NCBI RefSeq assembly: GCF_014279975.1
Contig: NZ_CP047936.1
Location: forward strand, 744,001 to 808,000
DNA length: 64,000 nucleotides
Reading direction: 5' to 3'
Source of the DNA: Synechococcus sp. BIOS-U3-1
GTDB lineage: Bacteria; Cyanobacteriota; Cyanobacteriia; PCC-6307; Cyanobiaceae
The notes under the pieces were generated by a model that worked only from the letters and a program-made list of their open reading frames with translations, searched no databases and was not told where the DNA came from. Of the stretch, positions 1 to 9,439 are shown in pieces. Position 1 is the stretch's first letter; each line of letters begins with the position of its first letter. A program made the translations under genes and the position numbers.

Positions 1-217
1 AGGCCCAGGCAGAGATGCCCTGGCCGAACAGCTGGTCGGCCCGCTCAGCTCTGAGCGGTTGCTGAATGGTGATGCCATGGCCCGTTGCCGAGCGTTCCTT
101 GTCAGGGCAGACCACTGCCACCTGATGGCCTCGGGCCGCGGCTGCAAAGGCCAGGGCTTTGATTCCATCGGCAAAGATGCCGTCGTCATTGCTGATCAGA
201 ATCCGCAGCGGGGCCAT
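1..217 (-). CDS. surE: SurE 5'/3'-nucleotidase, N-terminal part (cut by window edge)
   Basis: This is the first 72 residues of SurE, the metal-dependent nucleoside monophosphate phosphatase. The frame opens at an ATG at 217 on the minus strand and runs off the window start with no stop. The N terminus reads [13 protein letters not shown]; the paired Asp residues at 11-12 are the family metal ligands. It is followed by the typical DGIKAL and [11 protein letters not shown] segments, where the Ser/Thr-Gly stretch forms part of the active site. It is divergent from pheS, with about 70 bp between the starts. The identification is based on family motifs I recognise; the C-terminal part is outside the window. 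Confidence 0.93.
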   Translation of the reverse strand, partial: MAPLRILISNDDGIFADGIKALAFAAAARGHQVAVVCPDKERSATGHGITIQQPLRAERADQLFGQGISAWA

Positions 218-288
218 TGGGTTGCTTACCAGTGGGGCGAACCTAGTCGTGATCACTGCTTACAGTCAGCTCTCGCGATGTCAAAGCC

Positions 289-1296
289 TTGAGCGACACA
301 GTGTCTCTGCAGCAGCTCACCGATCAGCTGGAAGCGCTTGAAGCAGAGGCTGCTGAAGCGATCTCTGCAGCGGCAGATGCCGAGGCCCTTGAGCAGCTTC
401 GAATCGGATTGCTCGGTAAGAAAGGTCGACTCTCCGGTGTGCTGGGGGCGATGGGCAAGCTGCCTGGCAACGAACGGCCGTTGGTTGGACAACGTGCCAA
501 CGTGCTCAAAACCCAGGTACAGAGCCTGCTGAGTGATCGCTTGCAGGTCGTCAAGCAGGCGGCGATGGAAGCACGAATCGCCTCGGAGACCCTCGATGTG
601 ACGGCATCTGCCCAGGGGATTCTTATGGGCCATCGCCATCCTCTAATCACCACCACGGAGGAGATCGTTGATCTCTTCTGCGGTCTCGGATACCAGGTGG
701 AAGAGGGCCCTGAGGTGGAAACCGACCACCACAACTTCACCGCCTTGAATATCCCGCCGGACCATCCCGCCCGGGACATGCAGGACACGTTTTATCTCAA
801 AGACAATTTGCTGCTGCGCACACACACCTCACCGGTGCAGATCCGCCATCTCGAGACTCATGCACCACCGGTAAGGATCGTGGCCCCAGGTCGCGTGTAT
901 CGCCGCGACGCGGTGGATGCCACCCATTCGCCGGTGTTTCATCAGGTGGAGGTATTGGCCATCGATGAAGGGCTCGATTTCAGCCACCTGCGCGGCACGG
1001 TGATGGCTTTTCTTAAAGCGTTTTTCGGGGATTTGCCCGTGCGCTTCCGCGCCAGTTATTTCCCTTTCACGGAACCGTCAGCGGAAGTGGATGTGCAGTG
1101 GCGCGGGCGCTGGTTGGAAGTGATGGGCTGCGGCATGGTCGATCCAGCAGTGCTGGAGGGTCTTGGTTTGGATCCAGAGCGTTACAGCGGTTTTGCCGCC
1201 GGTTTGGGTGTGGAGCGGTTCTGCATGGTGCGCCATGGCATTGACGACATTCGCCGTCTTTACACCAGTGATCTGCGTTTTCTGGAGCAGTTCTGA
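289..1296 (+). CDS. pheS: Phenylalanyl-tRNA synthetase alpha subunit
   Basis: Catalytic subunit of the (alpha-beta)2 PheRS, which charges tRNA-Phe in the cytoplasm. It has 335 residues, normal for the family. Residues 1-90 form the N-terminal coiled-coil arm. The class II core shows [10 protein letters not shown] (177-186), the motif 2 region [18 protein letters not shown] (253-270) and motif 3 GLGVER (305-310). The frame starts at TTG 289; an ATG at 279 is out of frame and closes at once, so TTG is the best start. The beta subunit gene is not in the window, as is usual in cyanobacteria where pheS and pheT are unlinked. Confidence 0.96.
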   Translation: MSDTVSLQQLTDQLEALEAEAAEAISAAADAEALEQLRIGLLGKKGRLSGVLGAMGKLPGNERPLVGQRANVLKTQVQSLLSDRLQVVKQAAMEARIASETLDVTASAQGILMGHRHPLITTTEEIVDLFCGLGYQVEEGPEVETDHHNFTALNIPPDHPARDMQDTFYLKDNLLLRTHTSPVQIRHLETHAPPVRIVAPGRVYRRDAVDATHSPVFHQVEVLAIDEGLDFSHLRGTVMAFLKAFFGDLPVRFRASYFPFTEPSAEVDVQWRGRWLEVMGCGMVDPAVLEGLGLDPERYSGFAAGLGVERFCMVRHGIDDIRRLYTSDLRFLEQF

Positions 1297-1461
1297 TCAG
1301 CGCAGCATTGGTGGCATCCTTCGTTGAACAATCATTTGATTGGCCCCTGGCCATAAGTGTCATTTCCGCGATCAGGCAGACGCTGATGAAAAAAGTCTCT
1401 GCACGTGTGTCAGTGCCAGATCCTTCTCATAAAGTGAGCGCAATGTTGCCTGCTGCGGTCG

Positions 1462-2370
1462 GTGCCCCGTGTCGGACTGATCGTCAATGACGGCAAGTCG
1501 CTTGCCGTTGAAACCGCAGGCACGATTCAGTCGCGCCTAGAGCTGGGCGGTCATGAGGTGATCCGTGTCAGCAGCTCAGGCGGGATGGTGGGTTTCGCCA
1601 ATCCCGACCAGCACTTGCGCATGTTGGGTTACAACGCCTGCGTTCCAGAGGGGTTTGATCACACAATGGTGCTGGCGATCGTGCTGGGTGGGGATGGCAC
1701 GGTGTTGTCGGCAGCGCGTCAGACCGCTCCTGTGGGCGTGCCGATTCTCACCATCAATACAGGACATCTCGGCTTCCTGGCCGAGGCTTACCTCGACGAT
1801 CTCGATCGTGCCCTGGAGCAGGTGCTCACCCAGCAGTGGACGATCGAGGAGCGCGCCAATTTGGTTGTGAGTGTGATGCGCGGCGATCAACGCCGCTGGG
1901 AGGCGTTGTCACTCAATGAGATGGCGTTGCACCGCGAACCGCTCACAAGCATGTGTCATTTCGAAATTGCGATCGGACGCCATGCACCGGTGGATATCTC
2001 CGCCGATGGAGTGATTCTGTCCACGCCCACTGGTTCCACTGCCTACGCACTCAGTGCCGGTGGTCCTGTGATCACGCCTGATTGCCCGGTGCTGCAGCTC
2101 ACGCCAATCGCTCCCCATTCCCTGGCTTCAAGGGCGCTGGTGTTCAGTGATGCTGAGCCGGTCACGGTGTTTCCAGCCACACCTGAACGTCTGATGATGG
2201 TGGTTGATGGCTGCGCAGGTTGTTATGTGTGGCCGGAAGATCGTGTTCTGATTCGTCGCAGTGATCACCCCGTTCGCTTTGTGCGTCTCAGGGACCATGA
2301 GTTTTTCCAGGTTCTGCGCAACAAGTTGGGCTGGGGACTACCCCATGTGGCCAAGCCCGATCGGCCATGA
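1462..2370 (+). CDS. nadK: NAD kinase
   Basis: ATP-dependent NAD kinase making NADP, 302 residues, cytoplasmic. The GGDG nucleotide-binding motif is at residues 76-79, followed by the NTGHLGFL segment and the conserved region around STPTGSTAY. The start is GTG 1462 ([12 protein letters not shown]); no better ATG lies upstream. Its stop overlaps the first codon of the next gene (ATGA at 2367-2370), implying translational coupling with the downstream regulator. Cyanobacteria usually carry two NAD kinases; I cannot tell from this window which type this is. Confidence 0.95.
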   Translation: MPRVGLIVNDGKSLAVETAGTIQSRLELGGHEVIRVSSSGGMVGFANPDQHLRMLGYNACVPEGFDHTMVLAIVLGGDGTVLSAARQTAPVGVPILTINTGHLGFLAEAYLDDLDRALEQVLTQQWTIEERANLVVSVMRGDQRRWEALSLNEMALHREPLTSMCHFEIAIGRHAPVDISADGVILSTPTGSTAYALSAGGPVITPDCPVLQLTPIAPHSLASRALVFSDAEPVTVFPATPERLMMVVDGCAGCYVWPEDRVLIRRSDHPVRFVRLRDHEFFQVLRNKLGWGLPHVAKPDRP

Positions 2371-3086
2371 CCGTTGCGCATGGCTCCATGGCAGGCAGCG
2401 TTCACGCTGACGTTGTATTACTGGTTGGCCATGAGGCGCTAGCGCTGGCGGAACGCCTGAGGGCTTCCGGATACGCCCCAATCAACTGGAACGCTGCTAC
2501 TGACAGCGGGCTTGTCGCTAGAACCAATTCAGTTCCTGTCGCCGCAATCCTGGCCAGCGACCAGGCCGCGAGTGTTTTTGAGCTGCGTTCTCATTTTGGC
2601 TCACTGCCGATTTTGATCGGAGTGAGTGACGACAGTATTGCCGCTCGAGAAACGGTGTTGGCTTGTGGTGCGGATGATTTCTGGTTCCCACTCAGTGCCC
2701 CGAGCGATTTGCTGCAGCGATTGCGCCTGCATCTGTTGATTCAATCCCGTAGTGCACTGAAACCCCCGATGCTGCAGCTCGCTGATCTCAACGTGGATAT
2801 CACTTGTAGGCAGGTCCGTCGCGGTGCTCGCTCGCTGGTCCTCACGGCTAGGGAATATGCGCTGCTGCTGCTGCTGCTGGAAGAGCGCGGCAGGGTTGTG
2901 AGCAGAGATCGCATCCTGCGAGATGTTTGGAAGGATGAGCAGAGTTCGTCCAGCAACGTGATCGAGGTGTACGTGCGTTACCTGCGCCAGAAACTCGAGG
3001 AAGGCGGGGAGCCTCGATTAATTCATACGATCCGTGGACTTGGCTACTGCCTCAACGACGGCTTGCCGAGTCAGCGTCACGGTTGA
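2367..3086 (+). CDS. OmpR-family regulator with degenerate receiver domain
   Basis: A 239-residue DNA-binding regulator. Residues 136-232 form a clear winged helix of the OmpR/PhoB type, with conserved [37 protein letters not shown] and IRGLGYCL segments. Residues 15-125 have the layout of a receiver domain, but the acidic pocket is missing: the third strand reads VAAILASD where a phosphoacceptor Asp would be preceded by hydrophobic residues and followed by a Met/Leu-Pro turn, and there is no N-terminal Asp-Asp pair. It is therefore probably regulated without phosphorylation (inference). It overlaps nadK by 4 bp and the DUF192 gene by one base (TGATG), so it sits in a three-gene operon. Confidence 0.9.
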   Translation: MTVAHGSMAGSVHADVVLLVGHEALALAERLRASGYAPINWNAATDSGLVARTNSVPVAAILASDQAASVFELRSHFGSLPILIGVSDDSIAARETVLACGADDFWFPLSAPSDLLQRLRLHLLIQSRSALKPPMLQLADLNVDITCRQVRRGARSLVLTAREYALLLLLLEERGRVVSRDRILRDVWKDEQSSSSNVIEVYVRYLRQKLEEGGEPRLIHTIRGLGYCLNDGLPSQRHG

Positions 3087-3526
3087 TGGACCAGCCCCCA
3101 CTGCCTCCTCAGATCCTGCCGATCGAAGCGCGTTGGTGCCTCGACCAGCGCCCTGTGCGTTGCCTCTCTCTGGAGGTTGCTGATCAGCCTGATGAGCAAC
3201 GGCGGGGATTGATGCAGCGCCCTGCCCTTCCGCCTCTTCGGGGCATGTGGTTTCCAGTCCGACCCTCTGAGCCGATGCGTTTTTGGATGCGTCACACACT
3301 CGCGCCCCTGGATATGGTGTTCATCCGCGATGGCAGGGTGCTCGATATCGCAGCCAACGTTCCGATCTGTGTTGCATTGCCTTGTCGTTCCTACTGGGCT
3401 GACGCTGATGGCAATGGTCGAGCTGATTTTGTTGATGGCGTAATCGAAATTGGTGCGGGTGAAGCTCAGCGCTTGGAGATTCGAGTGGGTGATCCAGTGC
3501 CGATTGAATCAATCGGCACAAAGTAA
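3086..3526 (+). CDS. DUF192 family protein
   Basis: A 146-residue protein of the DUF192 family, whose biochemical role is unknown. The family signature is clear: the RGLMQRPALPPLRGMWF segment, then MRFWMRHTLAPLDMVFI and a C-terminal block rich in Gly and Glu (VIEIGAGEAQRL). The ATG at 3086 overlaps the stop of the preceding regulator; a TTG one codon upstream is possible but unnecessary. There is no signal peptide, although many DUF192 proteins are exported. It is the last gene of the nadK operon. Confidence 0.88.
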   Translation: MDQPPLPPQILPIEARWCLDQRPVRCLSLEVADQPDEQRRGLMQRPALPPLRGMWFPVRPSEPMRFWMRHTLAPLDMVFIRDGRVLDIAANVPICVALPCRSYWADADGNGRADFVDGVIEIGAGEAQRLEIRVGDPVPIESIGTK

Positions 3527-3834
3527 CCTCGTTAGCAAGCTTTTGATGGTTGAACAGCGAGGCAAATAGTCAGTGTCTATAGCCCTGAATTGTTGACGGA
3601 TGAGGGATCTTCTGCCTTTAGAGATAGAGATCAGGGCAACAGGCCAAAAAAGTTCCTTAAAAAAGCGGTGATATTCAAATTATTTTTGAGTAGCCTTGAT
3701 TTTGAGAGGTGCAGATGAACCTGCTGATGACGATTTAACCTTGGCAGGGCTCCATCAATCATTCACCTTTTGATTCCAGATTGTGCATCTCTGCTTGAGC
3801 AGAGCTATGTTTGTACAAGTTGTAGCTGTATAGA
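3527..3834. other. Intergenic, no feature seen
   Basis: AT-rich stretch of 308 bp after the DUF192 gene. I see no convincing reading frame, RNA gene or strong hairpin. It marks the change from a dense core operon to sparsely coding accessory DNA. Confidence 0.6.
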
Positions 3835-4182
3835 ATGATCTCTTTTTATCTGCAGAAACTGTTTGGTCAAATCAGATCAAAGCCCAATGAAGAGTGGATT
3901 CGTCTCAAGCATGTGATTGAGTCTGGTGGAGATTTGGGGCTACAGGCCTGGCTCAAGGAAGTCGCGTCTCTTGCTTCAGATCTTGAGAGCAATTTCGAAT
4001 CTGCCTCTAGGGGCAAGAAAACCAAGTATTGCCTTAAAAAAGTTCAAGCGCTTGAAGATCGCTATAGAAGGCAGGCAGCTGCATATAAAAAAGCGATTGA
4101 TGTTGGCCTGATTCATGACAACAACTTGCCAAGGCTTTACAGTTCAAATATGACCTTGCTGATCAATCGTTACGCGCGCTAG
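3835..4182 (+). CDS. Hypothetical helical protein, 115 aa
   Basis: Unrecognised protein starting at ATG 3835. It is mostly helical, with many Lys/Arg/Glu residues (for example KKTKYCLKKVQALEDRYRRQ) that suggest a short coiled coil. No signal peptide or membrane span is present. It stands alone, with about 300 bp upstream and 140 bp to the next gene. Composition and length are coding-like, but no family can be named. Confidence 0.6.
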   Translation: MISFYLQKLFGQIRSKPNEEWIRLKHVIESGGDLGLQAWLKEVASLASDLESNFESASRGKKTKYCLKKVQALEDRYRRQAAAYKKAIDVGLIHDNNLPRLYSSNMTLLINRYAR

Positions 4183-4320
4183 CGATGGCGAAGCTCATCG
4201 ATCGACACCTCGGCTGATAGCAATTAAAAACAAGATTGCCTCATGTGATCTTTGCTGTTGTGATAAATCATGCCTGCACGGCGTGCTGTCCAGGCAATTA
4301 TCTGCCAAAGCGACAAAGTT

Positions 4321-4515
4321 ATGACATCTCCTGTGTCATCCTTTTTCTACGAAGCCGATGATCATGATTGTCGTGAAGTTGAGCAATGGTGGCAAGAAAG
4401 GATTCGGTATTTGATCGGCAATGGTCAGGCTTATGACGCTGCAGCTCTGTTTGAGGATTTTGAACTTGAGCGGAAATTGACTATTGTGAAGCCTGAGAGT
4501 GATGAGATCAGGTAA
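4321..4515 (+). CDS. Small hypothetical acidic protein, 64 aa
   Basis: Short acidic protein beginning at ATG 4321 (MTSPVSSFFYEADDHDCREVEQWW). The same frame stays open upstream to an ATG at 4270, but the 4321 start gives a more natural N terminus. The C-terminal half looks like a helix pair. No family is recognised; it resembles the small orphan genes common in marine picocyanobacterial islands. Confidence 0.5.
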   Translation: MTSPVSSFFYEADDHDCREVEQWWQERIRYLIGNGQAYDAAALFEDFELERKLTIVKPESDEIR

Positions 4516-4778
4516 AATCACTGTGAGATATTGATCTCAACTGATAGGTGGATGATTGCGCTCAAGATTGCGACCATGCACGGCTGCGGCTTGGTCTTCA
4601 ACGAACCAGCAGCTTTGTTGCTTAAATCACACGCCTGGGCTCTTTGAGTCCTGCGCGTAAGTATTAGTACTTGCCAGTATGCGCTAGATCCCTTAAAAGG
4701 CAGTTGGGCAAAGGTATCTTGGCTACGCGCCGGTCAGTTGTTACGTTAGTTAATATTCTGAAAGTGCTACCTCTATCA

Positions 4779-5009
4779 ATGTCCGAAGCAACGAACAAGT
4801 TCACTCCTGATCCCTATAAGTCTTTTAGCGAGAAGATGAACGGACGAGCGGCAATGCTCGGGCTTGGCATTGGATTGGCTGTCGAAGCCTTGACCGGCAA
4901 AGGCATTGTTGAGCAAGTCGCCACTTTTAATCAAGCGTCTGTGCTGGACCTCTCGGGCATCAAAAGATTGCTTGGAGCGATGTTCAGTTGCGTTGGAATC
5001 CTTCCTTGA
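4779..5009 (+). CDS. hli: High-light-inducible protein (Hli), 76 aa
   Basis: Single-helix chlorophyll-binding stress protein of the light-harvesting-like family, acting in the thylakoid membrane in photoprotection and pigment handling. The hallmark is at residues 17-44: SEKMNGRAAMLGLGIGLAVE followed by ALTGKGIVEQV, containing the ExxNGRxAMxG chlorophyll-binding motif and one membrane helix. The frame is open further upstream to 4671, but the ATG at 4779 matches the usual Hli length. The C terminus (SGIKRLLGAMFSCVGILP) is longer than usual and unlike the second Hli in this window. It converges on a DUF1651 gene. Confidence 0.9.
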   Translation: MSEATNKFTPDPYKSFSEKMNGRAAMLGLGIGLAVEALTGKGIVEQVATFNQASVLDLSGIKRLLGAMFSCVGILP

Positions 5010-5077
5010 GCGTCATTGCCCACGCGACCCGATGCTTCTGCCTTCGCGTTGGCGGAGGCAGAGGCGCTTAGCGATCT

Positions 5078-5305
5078 TCACCAGGCGGCCTCAGTCACTG
5101 TCCAGCCGTACTCCTTGAGTTGGAACCACAGAGCAACAGCGTCCTCGTATCTCATACTGCGCCGGGCTTTCAGAAGAGCAGGCTCATCGCCAGCCATGGG
5201 CCTCCCGTTGTCAACAACCACGCCTGCGTTCAGTGCCTGAGCGTTGGGGTCTTTGTGGAACCTTGTGTACCAGCGTCCCTTTGGGTCCTTCAGCCATCCA
5301 TCCAT
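5078..5305 (-). CDS. DUF1651 family small protein
   Basis: A 75-residue protein starting MDGWLKDPKGRWYTRFHKDP and ending in GWTVTEAAW. The pattern GWL, a central VDNGRPMAGDEPALLKARR block, then A..LW..L...GW and a terminal Trp matches what I know as DUF1651, found in marine Synechococcus and Prochlorococcus with unknown function. A longer start at 5320 adds five residues; MDGWL is preferred by comparison with the paralogue at 53856. It is convergent with hli; the paralogue also lies near an hli gene. Confidence 0.82.
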   Translation of the reverse strand: MDGWLKDPKGRWYTRFHKDPNAQALNAGVVVDNGRPMAGDEPALLKARRSMRYEDAVALWFQLKEYGWTVTEAAW

Positions 5306-5584
5306 TGCGTGTTCCCTCATGTGGCCAATACAAGACTAATAGAACATGCGTACTATGCCTAGTTCCTTTCCTTGTTGTGGAGCGTCTTCATCTCGTCAAG
5401 TCCGTCGTGGGCGTTGTTGGTTGTCAAGTCAGGACCCAGATGCGTTTTTGCAGATGAAGTGAATAAAGCAGCCAATTCCGAGTCGCAAGCACTCGAGGTG
5501 ATAGATCACCCGAATGGCTTCCATTCAATTTTGGAGGTTGTTCTAAAGAGGGTCCGTTGGTGGTGATTACGATTGGTATGTGAA

Positions 5585-5896
5585 CTAATCTCTACTGCGC
5601 TCGAATTGCTTGAGAGCTGCTGCGCACTCCGGGGCTCCCTTGGTCTCGCGGATTTCTGTGAAAATCTGCTTTTTGATTTCAGGGCTTAAGCTCTTGCGTT
5701 GCTCAATGAGTTTGAACGCAAACATCAAGTCTGGTTTGGAGAGGGCGCCTGCGGCATAGAAAGTGCACGCTCCCGCTAGCCATCCGAAGTTGAAGGCGTA
5801 CAAGTAAGTCTGCTCATCTCTTGGGTTCAATTCTGCTGAAGCTGGAATGCAAGCTGCCGTCAAAGCGAAAGCAGTGATAGCAGAGATGCGTTTCAT
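5585..5896 (-). CDS. Small secreted hypothetical protein, 103 aa
   Basis: The N terminus MKRISAITAFALTAACIPASA followed by ELNP is a good Sec signal peptide, with cleavage expected near residue 21. The mature part is a helical domain with two Cys residues (GACTF and APECAA) that could form a disulfide in the periplasm. No family is recognised. It is the downstream member of a loose minus-strand group with the next secreted protein. Confidence 0.7.
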   Translation of the reverse strand: MKRISAITAFALTAACIPASAELNPRDEQTYLYAFNFGWLAGACTFYAAGALSKPDLMFAFKLIEQRKSLSPEIKKQIFTEIRETKGAPECAAALKQFERSRD

Positions 5897-5982
5897 TCTT
5901 ATCTCCTGTCATTCGCAGCATTACTGGGATTCATCTGACGATGCAGAATCCTGTTGGCTGGAGTAAACATGGGATTGATAAA

Positions 5983-6450
5983 TTAGTTTTCAGGCTCTTT
6001 CAAGGCCTTTTCAAATATGGATCCTGCCACATTCACGCAATCACCAGTGATGTCAATTTCAGTTGAAATCATTCCAAACGCAATGGCTAAAACCTTGGAT
6101 TTTAATTTGCCTGCTGGCTGAAATTCGACATCAATCTCTCCGTTGACCTCTAAAGCTTCATTCGCTTGAGCAATGCTCGAGCTTAAGACACCACCAGCAA
6201 TACTTGCTTCATCCCAGGTGTAATCTTTTTTGTCTGTAGAGGTTTTGTAGGACATAAAACGATTGCCAGGAGGATCAATTTTTAAATATACTGTTTCTTC
6301 TTTGACCTCCCCATCGTTGATAATCTTCCCTGTCTTGATTTCAGTGGAAGTAAGCCTCATTTGATTTTCACATTTTAAATAAATAAAACCATCGGCGAAG
6401 GCAGGAGGCGATGAGAAAAGTAGGGCGCCAAAAAATATTAAAAATCCCAT
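5983..6450 (-). CDS. Secreted hypothetical protein, 155 aa
   Basis: Begins MGFLIFFGALLFSSPPAFA|DGF, a clear signal peptide cleaved near residue 19. The mature domain is beta-rich with Cys at the start (YLKCENQ) and near the end (GDCVN), probably disulfide-bonded. No family is recognised. The gap of about 85 bp to the following secreted protein gene may allow co-transcription. Confidence 0.72.
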   Translation of the reverse strand: MGFLIFFGALLFSSPPAFADGFIYLKCENQMRLTSTEIKTGKIINDGEVKEETVYLKIDPPGNRFMSYKTSTDKKDYTWDEASIAGGVLSSSIAQANEALEVNGEIDVEFQPAGKLKSKVLAIAFGMISTEIDITGDCVNVAGSIFEKALKEPEN

Positions 6451-6667
6451 CTGGTGAGGCTCCTATTTTGCTCTAATTTAACGTTGGATATTTGTTTTTG
6501 CAAATTGCCGCAACTCTTTAAGACCTTTAGGTTTATTTGTCATAGAACAAATTTGCCGGGCAGTCGCAGTTTTTAGGCATTTTAAATGCAGTGATTGTCT
6601 TAGGCAGCATTGCAGCTTGCCCATGTCACTTTCGCCAAGTGCTTAAGTCATATGTATTGCCTAAGCT

Positions 6668-7258
6668 TTAACAGCAGGAGCATGACTTTCCATCGTCACA
6701 GTCATCTTTTTGAAGTGATTGGCGATATGCGCTGAAGAGTTCCTTGGAGGTATCAGATCTAAAATCCCACTCTCGCCAGGTTGTAACAATTCCATCATTT
6801 GTCACATCCTCAGGAAGAGCGAGCTGAACATGCTTCCATTTTTTCTTCGTTACTGGCTTGTAGCTGACGAACCAGTCCAGGTCTGGTTTTGATCCTTTCT
6901 CGTGAGCGAGTTTCAGGACTGTCTCTGTGTCCCCCTGATATTGCCTGGTCCTTGACCAATGAGCGAATGGCTTAAGGCAGGAATTGTCAGCAGCAATTCC
7001 TATTCGGAGCAGGCCTTTTCCTTGTTCAGCAACTTCTTTGAGCGAAGTGAGCATTCCCCTTATCCCATTAGGTGACACAAAGTCCGGATAAGCGCATGGT
7101 TCAAAAATATCTGACTTGGTGAACCAGACGACAGGCTTGTCACCGCGTGGTGCGTACCCCATGTCAGCTTTCAAGAGCTGGCTGTCACCTATGGGGAAGA
7201 GCTTTTCGCCCTGCGTGTAATGCCAGACAATCTCTGGCTCAGCGCCGAATCCTTTCAT
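6668..7258 (-). CDS. Uncharacterised soluble protein with N-terminal WHYT motif
   Basis: A 196-residue protein of unknown function. Residues 9-34 read EIVWHYTQGEKLFPIGDSQL and continue with MGYAPRGDKPVVWF. This HYT...I....L arrangement recalls the start of several ADP-ribosyltransferase-like toxin folds such as DarT, and a family of small phage or plasmid hypotheticals; the link is weak and is my inference. The C terminus ends with a Cys cluster (CDDGKSCSCC) that might bind metal. There is no signal peptide. The gene is solitary, with no obvious antitoxin beside it. Confidence 0.7.
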   Translation of the reverse strand: MKGFGAEPEIVWHYTQGEKLFPIGDSQLLKADMGYAPRGDKPVVWFTKSDIFEPCAYPDFVSPNGIRGMLTSLKEVAEQGKGLLRIGIAADNSCLKPFAHWSRTRQYQGDTETVLKLAHEKGSKPDLDWFVSYKPVTKKKWKHVQLALPEDVTNDGIVTTWREWDFRSDTSKELFSAYRQSLQKDDCDDGKSCSCC

Positions 7259-8188
7259 CTTGGTAGTCTCACAGTCTCTTCCGTATCCTTGGATTCAAGG
7301 GCATCAGCATAGGTCGAGTCATGAAGTTGTATCGAGTGCCCTGCTGCTTTCAGTATCAACTCGTTTTGTTCAAGCACTAGGCCGCGAGTTGCGTACCAAA
7401 TTCATAGGTGTTCACAGGGTAGTTGTCTCAGGATATAAGAATCTTTTTTGGAAGAAGTGGTATCAGATGTTATTAATAGATCAGTCAATTCTCAAAAACG
7501 GTGCAAGATGAGGGTTTGAAATGGTTGTCTCCAATCGGATGCATCCGCTAATCCTAATCACTGTCCATTCACACTCAAGCGTATTGCTAGTGGGTCTTAA
7601 GTTCACTTCGCTAAGAGAATGTACGTTGTGGCGTCGGACGATCCGAAGTCTTTCAGGAAACTTTCTATTCACGTTCTGGCGTATGGCTTAAAAACGTGAA
7701 TTTAAAATCAGGGGGTTTAATACTCAGTAAGCCAGTTGGGGCGGGGTGGGAGGTGAGTTTGGCTGCTTAATGGACAATGAAAATCGCGAATCTTCAATTA
7801 AATTTGTGGATCCATTGTCAATGCAAGGGAGTGAAGCCAACTTTCAATGATTGGTACTGCTTTAATTTTTAGCAATAAAATATTGGATGTTTGTCGCTGG
7901 TGTGATTTGCCTTCTGGTCTAAGCAGCTTTCTAGGTCCAACTCGCTTCCTTTCTCTATGGACTCAGAAAAGAACTCACTTAAGGCTCTAACTATCCTGTA
8001 AGGCCTGCCCTGGCAGTGCAATTTGGCCAAGATCATCCAAAGAACCCCTTCGATTGCAAAAACAGCCCGATTGCCAGCAGCGGACCGAAGCCAGCGAGCA
8101 GCAGCGTAATTTTCATCCGCAGGGGCGATACCTGCTTCTCCTTCTGCACCGGCATTGATCGGGATCGGAATAGCTTTGATTCTGCAGG
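7259..8188. other. Long intergenic stretch without a convincing gene
   Basis: About 930 bp between a minus-strand start and the cbiET stop. The frames present overlap each other on both strands and have no family-like features. The only item worth recording is a short possible membrane micro-ORF at 8033-8116, listed separately. A G-run (gggcggggtgggagg) lies near 7738-7752. Confidence 0.55.
8033..8116 (-). CDS. Possible 27-residue single-span membrane micro-protein
   Basis: ATG at 8116 opens a 27-codon frame encoding MKITLLLAGFGPLLAIGLFL and a short QSKGFFG tail: one hydrophobic helix with a basic end, like the tiny subunits of photosynthetic complexes. It does not match any such subunit I know. 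No strong ribosome-binding site sits at the usual distance. It lies 73 bp downstream of the cbiET stop on the same strand. Confidence 0.25.
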   Translation of the reverse strand: MKITLLLAGFGPLLAIGLFLQSKGFFG

Positions 8189-9439
8189 TCAGCCTTGTGC
8201 TTTGGTGCCCCTGAGAATCAAGACTGGGTTCATCGGTGCCAATCGAGTGCCATCGGCAAGAGGCTGGCCTCGATAGGCCTGATGTTGATTGATCTGGATC
8301 GACCAACCGGCGTTATCCAGAAGTGGCCGTAGTTCAGCCAGTGCTTCTACGTTGGCCATTGGAATCACCACCACCCCACCAGGGTTCATGCGGTCGATCA
8401 CAGCTTGGAGCAGTTGAGCTCGCTGGCGACCGCCTCCGCCCAGAAGCACGCGATCGGGTGCTGGCATTTGCGCAACAACAGTCAAGGCATTCGCTTCGAT
8501 GACGTCTGTTGGTGTCACACCCAACCGCTTGGCATTGGCTTGAATCAGGGTGCCGCCGCCGCTGCGCTGCTCTACTGCAATTAAGTGCATTTGGGGCCTC
8601 AGCCTTAATGCTTCAAGCCCCACGCTGCCGGTTCCGGCACCCAGATCCCAAAGCACTCCCTGTTGCGGCAGCTGGAGATCAGCGAGCAGTTGGATTCTCA
8701 CTTCACGCTTGGTCATCAGTCCTGGACGGTCCTGGTGTTGCAGGAAAAGGCCGTCGTCCAGTCCGAATAGGGGCAAGGAACCTGGAATTGGGTCAGCTGG
8801 TTGCTCCGCCAGCAACACAACCATGTGCAGTGGATTGAGATCTGAGGGGATCGGATCAGCTGCACTCAGGCGCTGGACGCGCTCATCGCCATGGCCCAGT
8901 GCTTCAAGCAACCAGAGTGCATAACTTGCTTCCAGCCCGCTGCTGCTGAGGATGCGTCGCACGTCTTCGACGCCGCCGCGCTTGGGATCCGTGAGCACAG
9001 CTAGGGCTGAGGGGCGTTGCTGCAGCCGTTGAATCAGTGGAGCTGAATCGCGCCCATGCAGGCTGATCCATTCCGCGCTCTGCCAGGGTCTGCCCAGCCT
9101 TGCAAAAGCCAATTGAAGTGATGAGGGGCCTGGATGAAAATGCAGGCGCTCTCGCCCCAGGCGTTCGATCAGGATCCGGCCGATGCCGAACCAGAGCGGA
9201 TCGCCACTGGCAAGCACCACGGCTCGTTGGTCTGAGTCGAGGGTTGTCAGGCTCTGGCAGAGGGTGATCGGCTCGTCACTGTTGATGCACCTTGCTGTGG
9301 AGTGACGTTCCTGCCACTGTTGCAATGCCGGTTGCATCCGTTGCGGCGCAGCGATCAGATCGGCTCCTCGCACCAAAGCTTGGAGTGCTTCAGGGAGCGA
9401 GTCAGGGGCGCCGGCGTCGGTACCTATCACATCAATCAT
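8189..9439 (-). CDS. cobL: Precorrin-6Y C5,15-methyltransferase (decarboxylating), CbiE-CbiT fusion
   Basis: Bifunctional cobalamin-ring enzyme of 416 residues: methylates C5 and C15 of precorrin-6Y and decarboxylates the acetate side chain. The N-terminal CbiE half shows IGTDAGAP near the start, ASGDPLWFG (77-85) and HPGPSSLQLAF. The C-terminal CbiT half has the SAM motif DLGAGTGSVG (265-274) and GGGGRQRAQLL. The start at ATG 9439 (MIDVIGTDAG) is preferred over an upstream in-frame codon at 9466, because family members begin just before this strand. Also called CbiET. It fits the complete B12 pathway of marine Synechococcus. Confidence 0.94.
   Translation of the reverse strand: MIDVIGTDAGAPDSLPEALQALVRGADLIAAPQRMQPALQQWQERHSTARCINSDEPITLCQSLTTLDSDQRAVVLASGDPLWFGIGRILIERLGRERLHFHPGPSSLQLAFARLGRPWQSAEWISLHGRDSAPLIQRLQQRPSALAVLTDPKRGGVEDVRRILSSSGLEASYALWLLEALGHGDERVQRLSAADPIPSDLNPLHMVVLLAEQPADPIPGSLPLFGLDDGLFLQHQDRPGLMTKREVRIQLLADLQLPQQGVLWDLGAGTGSVGLEALRLRPQMHLIAVEQRSGGGTLIQANAKRLGVTPTDVIEANALTVVAQMPAPDRVLLGGGGRQRAQLLQAVIDRMNPGGVVVIPMANVEALAELRPLLDNAGWSIQINQHQAYRGQPLADGTRLAPMNPVLILRGTKAQG

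Noticed and set aside
7869..8306. A 145-residue minus-strand frame after cbiET
   Set aside because: It overlaps the cbiET 3' end by over 100 bp in another frame, and its composition is not protein-like.
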